Assembly (NCBI GenBank): GCA_964502145.1
Contig: CAZCVI010000062.1
Coordinates: forward strand, 1 to 46,491
Source of the DNA: CAZCVI01 sp964502145
GTDB taxonomy: Bacteria; Acidobacteriota; Aminicenantia; UBA2199
Length of the DNA stretch: 46,491 nucleotides
Direction: 5' to 3'
A program made the position numbers and the translations under genes. This document shows positions 15,373 through 22,673 of this stretch, one piece after another. The notes beneath the pieces were generated by a model, which was not told the origin of the DNA, did no database searches, and worked only from the letters and a program-made list of their open reading frames with translations. Position 1 is the first letter of the stretch. Every line of letters starts with the position of its first letter.

Positions 15373-16508
15373 TTCTTATTTTCCTCCTTAAATATAACTG
15401 GATTACCATTTTCTCCCGAAAACCCGTAAAACAGATTGTTTCTCTTGGTTACTATAAGAAGATGTTTTTCAGGATAGGATAGCGTTTTCACTAGTACCCC
15501 TCTGACGCTAAATTTATATAAATTCAGCATATCAAAGCTGGTACAGAGATAAAAAAAGCGATCATCATCTTTGTCTATAAAAAAAGATTTAAACATGTTG
15601 GAATAGCTCAAAGCACCTCCCTTACTTTTTTTTGCTCTCTTAATAAGCGCAACTGCCTCGTTTTGCATTTTTTCCATTTCTGAATGAATAAAGACATTGG
15701 TTTGAAACACCAGTTTCATCCCTTTAAAAACGTACAGGGTTGAGGAGTTGGCCAAGAATAATAGTAATTGATTGTCACGGGTCACATCGTAGTAATTCAT
15801 GAATAAATCTGAACGAGAAAAAAATATTTCCGCGATCTGTTTGGGGATTCTACTGGACAACTTGGGCTTAAAAATTATAAAATTATTATTGAGACTGTCG
15901 TCGAGGTAAGTGCAAATCAACTTCATCTTACTATTAATATCCAGTTCATCAATGATCTTGCCCTTTCCATTCAGGGCGTACAGGTGGCCTCTACGATCCA
16001 CTACTGGGCAGAAAGGCACTCGACCACTCCGATCCAGTCTGATATCCTTGAGATGAACTCCCGCTGTCGAAAAGATGATGATCTTGTTATTGAGGGGATC
16101 ACTCACGTAAATATTGGAATCAGGCGCATAGTATATTTTATAGAAGCCCATTTCCATTCCCCCTCCCCCACCTGATTCTCCCGGTCCGCGACCACCTTTC
16201 ATAAAATTTGTTATATACTTGAAATTTTTATCAAATTTGGAGATACGTTTAAGCATACTGTCGTATACAAAGATGTTTCCTGAGGCATCTACTGTTAACG
16301 CTATTGGGCGAGCCAATATAACGTCATCGTCGTAGCTGGAATTGATTTCCTTCACCAAGACCAATGAACTACAAGGAAGACCTTTTTCGGAATGAGTCGG
16401 TGCTGGCAGCTTGTACAGTTCTTGCCCCACGACCAGACACGTGTCTAAAAGGAATAGGAACAGTAATATTGAAAGACTCTTTGGACTAAAAAGAAACGAT
16501 CTTTCCAT
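15369..16508 (-). CDS. Six-bladed beta-propeller (NHL-like) exported protein
   Basis: A 379-residue protein. The start at 16508 is chosen over 16577 because AAGGAGAAT precedes it and the longer frame overlaps the upstream gene. A signal peptide (LSILLFLFLLDTCLVVGQE) is followed by repeated NHL/6-bladed propeller strands: ALTVDASGNIFVYDSMLKRISKFD, YAPDSNIYVSDPLNNKIIIFS, VVDRRGHLYALNGKGKIIDEL. Such proteins are common in Bacteroidetes and Acidobacteria and act in the periplasm or at the surface as scaffolds or binding proteins. It is the middle gene of a three-gene minus-strand operon, 10 bp after the thioredoxin-like gene. Confidence 0.85.
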   Translation of the reverse strand: MERSFLFSPKSLSILLFLFLLDTCLVVGQELYKLPAPTHSEKGLPCSSLVLVKEINSSYDDDVILARPIALTVDASGNIFVYDSMLKRISKFDKNFKYITNFMKGGRGPGESGGGGGMEMGFYKIYYAPDSNIYVSDPLNNKIIIFSTAGVHLKDIRLDRSGRVPFCPVVDRRGHLYALNGKGKIIDELDINSKMKLICTYLDDSLNNNFIIFKPKLSSRIPKQIAEIFFSRSDLFMNYYDVTRDNQLLLFLANSSTLYVFKGMKLVFQTNVFIHSEMEKMQNEAVALIKRAKKSKGGALSYSNMFKSFFIDKDDDRFFYLCTSFDMLNLYKFSVRGVLVKTLSYPEKHLLIVTKRNNLFYGFSGENGNPVIFKEENKK

Positions 16509-16518
16509 GGTATTCTCC

Positions 16519-17073
16519 TTAATTTGTTTTAAACGTATTTTTGATCGTCTTGAGCAGACTCTCAAAATCCTCTCCATCCAGGTCCCCGATCTTAATGGCG
16601 ATCACTTTATTACCTTGAACAATGATTGTTTGTGAGAGTTTGCTTTTTAAACGCATGTTGAGTCTGAATTCTTCAACATTCCTCGGTTGATACAACTCAA
16701 AATTCAATTGGCCTAATTCGCCAAAATTGGATGAAACCGGATTGTAGGCAGGGATTATTCCGATTACTGCAATCCTGCCCCTAAAATAATCCGCCAACGC
16801 CTTCCATGCTCCCACTGACTTTGAGCATATGGAACATGGAGTCTGAAAAATGCACAGCAAGGTCACCTTATTCAGGTTTGGAGAAAAAATCTTCTCATTA
16901 GGCGGTTCATTTTTCAAGTTGATGAGGTTAAGCTTGGATATTGATTCGCCTGGGTTCAGGCAAAAGGAGTTTAAACGTTGATTTCTGATTGTAATTGCTT
17001 GCGCCCCGATGATACCAAGCAAAACCAGTAAAACAACTGAAATGATGATCTCAAGTATCGTTGTTTTCTTCAT
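16519..17073 (-). CDS. Membrane-anchored thioredoxin-like protein
   Basis: A 184-residue protein with an N-terminal membrane helix (ILEIIISVVLLVLLGIIG) and a periplasmic redoxin-like domain. The strand VTLLCIFQTPCSICSKSV at about 75-92 holds the CxxC pair (C-S-I-C) at the place of the redox site of the TlpA/ResA group. IAVIGIIP and TIIVQGNKVI strands follow, the second in place of the cis-Pro region, although the usual cis-Pro is not evident. It is the first gene of an operon with a propeller protein and a Cys-rich peptide, so a role in their thiol chemistry is likely. Confidence 0.82.
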   Translation of the reverse strand: MKKTTILEIIISVVLLVLLGIIGAQAITIRNQRLNSFCLNPGESISKLNLINLKNEPPNEKIFSPNLNKVTLLCIFQTPCSICSKSVGAWKALADYFRGRIAVIGIIPAYNPVSSNFGELGQLNFELYQPRNVEEFRLNMRLKSKLSQTIIVQGNKVIAIKIGDLDGEDFESLLKTIKNTFKTN

Positions 17074-17252
17074 GCATCAATGATATTCCCATGAAAATGA
17101 GAAGTCAAGAGCATATTTTGAAATAATAAAAAAAGACGTCGAGTAGGAATATACGCAGTTCAGTTTAGGCTTCGTCATAGTCTGTTTCCAGGTTTCCCCT
17201 TCGTGGTGAATTATTTTTTTCTTTAATTCGCCAATGAATTTTGCACACCCTG

Positions 17253-17281
17253 TTGACAAAAGGGCAAAAAAATATTATATT
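17253..17281 (+). promoter_or_regulatory. Sigma-70 promoter of lexA-dinB
   Basis: TTGACA at 17253-17258 and TATATT at 17276-17281, spacer 17 bp. Transcription would start close to 17288, just before the LexA box. Confidence 0.7.
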
Positions 17282-17292
17282 TAAGATGTCTC

Positions 17293-17307
17293 GAACAGGG
17301 TGCGAAC
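17293..17307 (+). promoter_or_regulatory. Putative LexA operator (GAAC-N7-GAAC)
   Basis: Direct repeat GAAC, seven bases, GAAC. It is the reverse complement of GTTC-N7-GTTC, the LexA box known from Alphaproteobacteria. It overlaps the start of the transcript and the weak ribosome-binding site of lexA, so LexA would block its own expression. Only one copy was noticed. Confidence 0.55.
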
Positions 17308-17308
17308 A

Positions 17309-17884
17309 ATGATGACCAAAAAACAAAAACAATTCTTCGATGATTTAAAAGAAATGGTGAAAAAGCGGGGTTATTTCCCCACGGTGCGTGAGATCGGCAG
17401 AGAGCTGGGCTTATCTTCTTCGGCCACGGTTCACGCCTACCTCCACCGCTTATATGAGAGAGGCTATTTAAAGCGAAAAGACCGCTACTGGGAATTGGCC
17501 ACGGGGTTTTCCGCGATTCCACTGGTCGGAATTGTTCCCGCCGGATCCCCGGTCGAAATTTTCGAATCACTGGGCGAAGAGATCGAATTGCCGGAATGGA
17601 TGGTCAGCAACAACGCGGATACGGCGGCTTTCAGAGTTCAGGGTGAAAGTATGAGAGATGCTTATATCCAAGATGGCGATGTAGTGGTAGTCAAACGGGC
17701 GGCCAATGCAGAGGCTGGCGAAATGGTGGTGGCTCTGATGGAAGACTTCTCAATCACGCTAAAACGCCTGCGACGGGATAAAGAAAAAATGTGGTTGATG
17801 CCAGAAAACCCTGAATTTCAACCCATTTATGATCCCTTTCAATTGGTAGGCAAGGTAGTGGGCGTGTTAAGGCGTTACCGGTAA
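17309..17884 (+). CDS. lexA: LexA repressor
   Basis: SOS repressor and self-cleaving protease, 191 residues. The N-terminal winged helix-turn-helix (KQKQFFDDLKEMVKKRGYFP, then TVREIGRELGLSSSATVHAYL) binds DNA. The cleavage site is Ala-Gly in IVPAGSP. The Ser of GESMRDA and the Lys of ITLKRL form the catalytic dyad. ATG codons at 17309 and 17312 are both possible, and an upstream GTG at 17300 would overlap the operator. The gene leads into dinB 18 bp later, so both should be induced on DNA damage. Confidence 0.95.
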   Translation: MMTKKQKQFFDDLKEMVKKRGYFPTVREIGRELGLSSSATVHAYLHRLYERGYLKRKDRYWELATGFSAIPLVGIVPAGSPVEIFESLGEEIELPEWMVSNNADTAAFRVQGESMRDAYIQDGDVVVVKRAANAEAGEMVVALMEDFSITLKRLRRDKEKMWLMPENPEFQPIYDPFQLVGKVVGVLRRYR

Positions 17885-17902
17885 TTGTGTTTCGAGGGTT
17901 CC

Positions 17903-19096
17903 ATGCCCACCCAATCCCCCTTTGTACTTCATATTGATATTGATGCCTTTTTCGCCTCGGTAGAAGTGATGCTAAATCCGGCTCTCAAGGGCAGACCAGT
18001 CATCATCGGCGGCATGCCGGATGAACGGGGCGTGGTGTCCACGGCTTCCTATGAAGCGAGAAAATACGGTGTTCATTCGGGGATGGCATTGCAAACAGCG
18101 GGACAAAAATGTCCCCACGGGGTCTTTTTACGGGGCCGCTTCCACATTTACAACCAGGTTTCCCAGCGGTTCATGGATGTGTTGCGCCGTTTTTCACCAC
18201 GGGTGGATGTGGCTTCCATTGATGAAGCCTATATGGATTTAAGCGGGTCCCGCTACCTTTATCCCTCGACATACGACATGGCGCAAACGATAAAAGAAAC
18301 GGTGGAACGAGAAATCGGCATCCGGGTCTCAATGGGAGTGGGATTCTCCCGCATGGGCGCGAAATTGGCCACGGCTGTAGCAAAACCGGGGGGTATTTTT
18401 TACGTGATGGATGAGGTGGAGTTCGTGTCCAACCTGACTCTGGAAAAAATTCCGGGCATTGGCAAACACACGCTGTTAATTCTTCAGGGTATGGGCATTA
18501 AACGGGTTCATGAACTGCGCACAGCTTACCCGGCGCTATGGATTCGCCATATCGCCCCGCATGTTTACGCGGGGGCGGCCTACCCGGAACGTCAGGAAGC
18601 ACGCACGAAAAGTTTCAGCCGCGAAACTACCTTTCCCAGCGATATCACGGACATGGAAATGATCAAGTCCCATCTTTCCTATCTGGTCGATCGTCTCTCA
18701 GTATATTTGATTGACAATAAATATTATGCGGGCCGTATTGAAGTAAAAGTACGGTTCAGTGATTTTTCAACTTTTACCCAGCGTATGCCGTTGGAGTTTC
18801 CTACGTTCTCTTACCACCATTTATGGCAACGGGCGCAACACTTGCTTAAAAGTTTGCGCACCAAGAAAAAACTGCCGGTGCGACTGGTCGGGGTTAAAGT
18901 GGAAGATATCTCGTTTCGTCGGGATATTTTGCCTTTTGTTTCATTAAAAAACGAAAAAGTCAGTACCGGGGTGACAGACATCAAGAATCGTTTCGGGTTT
19001 AGTTCTATTTTCACCGGTCGCGAAATGATGTTAGAAAAGCTCTACCCGGTGGAGCGGGATGGTATTGTCTTAAAAACCGCCTCCCTCACCAAGTGA
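17903..19096 (+). CDS. dinB: DNA polymerase IV (Y family)
   Basis: Translesion polymerase of 397 residues. The start at 17903 follows GAGGG and gives the typical N-terminus (LHIDIDAFFASVE), with the first catalytic Asp pair. SIDEAYMDLSGS holds the second acidic site, VSMGVGFSRMGAKLA the palm, and KIPGIGKHT the helix-hairpin-helix of the thumb; the little finger fills the rest. No beta-clamp motif was clearly seen at the C-terminus. It lies directly behind lexA, a common SOS mutagenesis arrangement. Confidence 0.95.
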   Translation: MPTQSPFVLHIDIDAFFASVEVMLNPALKGRPVIIGGMPDERGVVSTASYEARKYGVHSGMALQTAGQKCPHGVFLRGRFHIYNQVSQRFMDVLRRFSPRVDVASIDEAYMDLSGSRYLYPSTYDMAQTIKETVEREIGIRVSMGVGFSRMGAKLATAVAKPGGIFYVMDEVEFVSNLTLEKIPGIGKHTLLILQGMGIKRVHELRTAYPALWIRHIAPHVYAGAAYPERQEARTKSFSRETTFPSDITDMEMIKSHLSYLVDRLSVYLIDNKYYAGRIEVKVRFSDFSTFTQRMPLEFPTFSYHHLWQRAQHLLKSLRTKKKLPVRLVGVKVEDISFRRDILPFVSLKNEKVSTGVTDIKNRFGFSSIFTGREMMLEKLYPVERDGIVLKTASLTK

Positions 19097-19117
19097 AATC
19101 CCATATTCAAAACATAT

Positions 19118-19186
19118 AATATAAAAAGTTTTTCAGGGTTCCAAGGGGCGGTTTTTTCAAAAAAGCCCCTTGGCCGCCGGAGGCAC
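19118..19186. repeat. Dispersed repeat with hairpin, copy 1
   Basis: TATAAAAAGTTTTTCAGGGT is followed by a hairpin (CCAAGGGGC at 19141-19149 and GCCCCTTGG at 19165-19173) and ends with GGCCGCCGGAGGCAC at 19172-19186. The same start and end occur in reverse orientation at 35716-35780 with another hairpin between them. The GGAGG in its conserved end works as the ribosome-binding site of the following gene. Confidence 0.75.
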
Positions 19187-19190
19187 CTTC

Positions 19191-22100
19191 ATGAAATATA
19201 TCGCAGATTTACATATTCATTCGCATTTTTCGATAGCCACCAGCAAGAATCTGGTGCCGCAATACCTGGATTATTGGGCCCGTTTAAAAGGAATCACGGT
19301 GGTAGGCACGGGTGATTTCACGCATCCGGGCTGGGTAAGACAATTAAAAGAGGAGTTGGAACCAGCAGAAGAGGGATTATTCCGCTTGCGGGATTCATAT
19401 CGCACAAACAAGGAGTTGGCCACGCCTTTTTTACCGGGGCGGGAAGTGCGATTTGTATTATCGGCGGAGATCAGCACGATTTATAAGAAAAACGGGCGGG
19501 TACGCAAGGTTCACAACGTCATTTTGGCACCGGATTTCGAGACGGTGGAACGTATCCAGCAGAAACTGACGGCACTGGGTGGGAATATAACTTCGGATGG
19601 GCGTCCTATTCTGGGTTTGGATGCGCGGGATTTGTTGGAGATTGCCTTAAATGCTTCGCCGCGAATTTTCTTTATTCCCGCCCATATCTGGACGCCGTGG
19701 TTTTCCGCGTTGGGCTCCAAGTCGGGGTTTGATTCCATCGTGGCATGTTATGACGACTTGGCCCCGCATATTTACGCGGTGGAAACAGGTTTGTCCACGG
19801 ACCCGGCCATGAATTGGATGTGTGGCTTTTTGGACAAGTACACGTTAATTTCCAATTCGGATGCCCATTCACCGGAGAAATTGGGGCGAAATGCCAACCG
19901 ATTTAACACGGAACTGTCGTATGAAGCAATGACTGCGGCTATGAAGAGCGGTGACCCAGCGCTTTTTGGGGGCACGATTGATATGTTCCCGCAGGAGGGT
20001 AAATACCATTACGACGGCCACCGCAAATGCGGTATCTGTTGGAACCCGGTGCAAACACTGCAACATAAGGGAATATGTCCTGTCTGTAAGAAAGTGGTGA
20101 CGGTAGGCGTGATGAGCCGGGTAGTGCAATTATCGGACCGCGAGGATTTAAGCTTGCGTCCGAACCGTCTACCCTTTGATTCAATCATTCCTTTAAAAGA
20201 GATGTTGGCGGAATTGGAAGGCACGGGACCCAATTCAAAGAAAGTAGACCATATATATATGGAGTTATTAAAAAAAGGGGTATCGGAATTGGAACTGTTG
20301 GTAGATACGCCTCCGAGCGAGATCGAAAGAATTGGGGGCGGCGAGTTGGGGGAAGCGGTGCGGCGCATGCGGAACCGGGAGATTCATATTCAAGAAGGCT
20401 TTGACGGTCAATTTGGCATCATCAAGGTTTTTGGTCCAAAAGAAAAACCGCATGGCTTGACCCCGCATTCATTGTTCAAAGAAGAGTCGGTCGCTATCGC
20501 TCCCGAGGGGAAACGACGGCAGATGTTGAATTTTAACCTGGAAGAGTATCACCGTTTGAAAGGGATGGGGTTGGTTGTTCCCGAAGATCGCGACACGGAG
20601 GCGGAGAATGGGAATCGGGTTTTGGGATTAAATCGGCAACAATTGGCGGCAGTGGAACATTTCCAAGGACCAGCGCTGGTGATTGCTGGGCCAGGCACGG
20701 GGAAGACACGGGTATTAACGGAACGAATCAAACGGTTGATCCACACCCAGGGAATTAACCCGGGCCATATCCTGGGGGTGACATTTACCAATAAAGCGGC
20801 AGCGGAAATGAGGGAGCGCTTGACTGTACTGTTAGAAAATACCGGGTCAACAGCAAAACCATTGGTCACGACCTTTCATGCGCTGGGGTACAGAATCTTG
20901 TTAGAACAAACAGTGGCCCAGAAAGGCGCTACGGAAGAGAATGGGATGGGAGGTCTGGCTATTTTGGACAGCGAGGATAAGAAACGTCTGCTACAACGTT
21001 TACGGGGTGTGGAGAAGAACCGCGTGGTCACGTTTAGCGACGCGATTGCAAAAGCCAAACAACAATTAAAACAACCGCGAGATATCACGGATACGGAGTT
21101 GGCGGAAGTGTACGGGCAATATGAAGCCCTGAAAAAAGAGCAGCAACTGGTAGACCTGGAAGATTTAATCGCGGCACCGGTATGGTTGTTGCAGGGTGTC
21201 CCGGAAATAGCGGCGCTGTATCGGGAGAGGTTTCAGTGGGTGTTGATTGATGAGTACCAGGATATTAATTTTGCGCAGTATCAATTGGTCCGTTGTTTGC
21301 AGCCCGATGTGCATGCCAATATATGTGTGATTGGCGATCCAGATCAGGCTATTTACGGGTTTCGTGGGGCGGATGTGTCTTATATCCGGCAGTTTCATGA
21401 AAATTATCCCGGCGCAGCCTTTTACCGGTTACAGCAGAGTTACCGCTGTTCTGATTCCATCTTAAAAGCGTCCGGTGATGTCATGGGTCGCGGGAGTAAC
21501 CCGGACGTTTTGTTGACTGGTTTGGAACGGGGCATCAAGATCAAGATCGTCAAGAATAATACGGATAAGAGCGAAGCGGAATTTGTCGCCCGAACGATTG
21601 AGCAGATGATGGGTGGATTGCGGTTTTTTTCCATGGACAGTGATATCACGGTGGGAGATAAAGAGAAGTCTATCGAAAGTTTGGCGGATTTTGTGGTCTT
21701 GTGTCGCACACGGGCGCAAATGGAAGTACTGGAAAAAGCTTTTCGGGATCACAGCATTCCCTTCCAGGTGATTGGCGATGAACCCTTTTTCAAACAGGAG
21801 CCAGTCTGTTCCATTGTCGATTTATTAAAATTAGCGCGGCATCCGCAGCATGAACTCGTGCAGGAAAGGTTAATAGAGAAGAAAATTCTCAAAGATAAAG
21901 GGGAGACATTGGGTGAGTTGGAGGGTTCCGTGGTATCAAAAATCAAGGAGCTAGTCGAACGGTATTTTAAGCAGTTGACTGTCCAGGAGGAGGGGTTGGT
22001 GAAGCGGTTGCTGGATTTTGCCCTGGATTTTGGCGAAAATGTGGAGCGGTTTTTGCAGTTTGTTTTATTGGGGACAGCCGCGGACACGTATCATCCGGGA

Positions 22101-22445
22101 TTGGAGAATGTGACATTAATGACGATTCATGCAGCCAAGGGGTTGGAATTTAAGGCGGTGTTTATCGTGGGGTGTGAAGAGGGCTTGTTACCCTATTCGC
22201 TTTATGCCAATCAGGTCACTGATCGGGAAGAGGAGCGGCGTTTATTGTATGTAGGCATGACACGGGCGCAGAAATTTCTTTATCTGAGTTATGCGGGCAA
22301 GCGGGTCTTACGGGGTCGAGAGTACCGCTTGGAACGGAGTTCTTTTTTGGATAGCATTGAAAAAAAATTAATCGAACAATCCCAGCAAGAGTACAAGAAA
22401 AAAGAGGAAAAAGAACCAGTGCAACGCAAATTGTTCGAGTTGTAG
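19191..22445 (+). CDS. EndoQ-like PHP nuclease fused to UvrD-type helicase
   Basis: A 1084-residue fusion; start taken at 19191 because GGAGG lies 7 bp before it. Residues 1 to about 400 are a PHP domain of the endonuclease Q type: DLHIHSHFS and GTGDFTHPGW metal-binding motifs, SNSDAHSP, and a four-Cys zinc finger (CGICWNP, CPVCKK). EndoQ nicks DNA 5-prime of uracil and hypoxanthine. From about 485 on there is a superfamily 1A helicase: AGPGTGKTR (Walker A), IDEYQDIN, GDPDQAIYGFRG, QQSYRC, TIHAAKGLEF and LLYVGMTRAQ. Incision coupled with unwinding in one protein would suit repair of deaminated bases. It follows lexA-dinB. Confidence 0.93.
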   Translation: MKYIADLHIHSHFSIATSKNLVPQYLDYWARLKGITVVGTGDFTHPGWVRQLKEELEPAEEGLFRLRDSYRTNKELATPFLPGREVRFVLSAEISTIYKKNGRVRKVHNVILAPDFETVERIQQKLTALGGNITSDGRPILGLDARDLLEIALNASPRIFFIPAHIWTPWFSALGSKSGFDSIVACYDDLAPHIYAVETGLSTDPAMNWMCGFLDKYTLISNSDAHSPEKLGRNANRFNTELSYEAMTAAMKSGDPALFGGTIDMFPQEGKYHYDGHRKCGICWNPVQTLQHKGICPVCKKVVTVGVMSRVVQLSDREDLSLRPNRLPFDSIIPLKEMLAELEGTGPNSKKVDHIYMELLKKGVSELELLVDTPPSEIERIGGGELGEAVRRMRNREIHIQEGFDGQFGIIKVFGPKEKPHGLTPHSLFKEESVAIAPEGKRRQMLNFNLEEYHRLKGMGLVVPEDRDTEAENGNRVLGLNRQQLAAVEHFQGPALVIAGPGTGKTRVLTERIKRLIHTQGINPGHILGVTFTNKAAAEMRERLTVLLENTGSTAKPLVTTFHALGYRILLEQTVAQKGATEENGMGGLAILDSEDKKRLLQRLRGVEKNRVVTFSDAIAKAKQQLKQPRDITDTELAEVYGQYEALKKEQQLVDLEDLIAAPVWLLQGVPEIAALYRERFQWVLIDEYQDINFAQYQLVRCLQPDVHANICVIGDPDQAIYGFRGADVSYIRQFHENYPGAAFYRLQQSYRCSDSILKASGDVMGRGSNPDVLLTGLERGIKIKIVKNNTDKSEAEFVARTIEQMMGGLRFFSMDSDITVGDKEKSIESLADFVVLCRTRAQMEVLEKAFRDHSIPFQVIGDEPFFKQEPVCSIVDLLKLARHPQHELVQERLIEKKILKDKGETLGELEGSVVSKIKELVERYFKQLTVQEEGLVKRLLDFALDFGENVERFLQFVLLGTAADTYHPGLENVTLMTIHAAKGLEFKAVFIVGCEEGLLPYSLYANQVTDREEERRLLYVGMTRAQKFLYLSYAGKRVLRGREYRLERSSFLDSIEKKLIEQSQQEYKKKEEKEPVQRKLFEL

Positions 22446-22475
22446 TAAAGATGAAGAGGAAAAATTGTCTGGTGG

Positions 22476-22673
22476 ATGTTTATAAATGATAAGGGATCAC
22501 GTTCAAATCAAGCCAAAATTGTGAACCATCTTGTCTTAGAACAAGGAATTTCCGATAAGATAAAAATATCTGGAAAAAATTATTGGTTATGGTATAATAA
22601 ACCCATGATAAGAAAAATTGAGATAAAAACCGGACAGACAGACCCACTAGAAAAAGGAGGTACGGTCCGATGA
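22476..22673 (+). CDS. Doubtful small ORF before the Septu-like pair
   Basis: A 65-codon frame whose TGA overlaps the start of the ATPase gene as ATGA, as in coupled genes. It reads SNQAKIVNHLVLEQGISDKI and GKNYWLWYN in the middle. Against it: no good ribosome-binding site, and a TATAAT at 22593-22598 that would fit a promoter for the next gene inside the frame. It may be a gene fragment or chance. Confidence 0.25.
   Translation: MFINDKGSRSNQAKIVNHLVLEQGISDKIKISGKNYWLWYNKPMIRKIEIKTGQTDPLEKGGTVR

Noticed and set aside
19141..19173. Hairpin after dinB as a rho-independent terminator
   Set aside because: The stem is followed by CCGCCGGAGG rather than a T-run and belongs to a dispersed repeat found again at 35716-35780.
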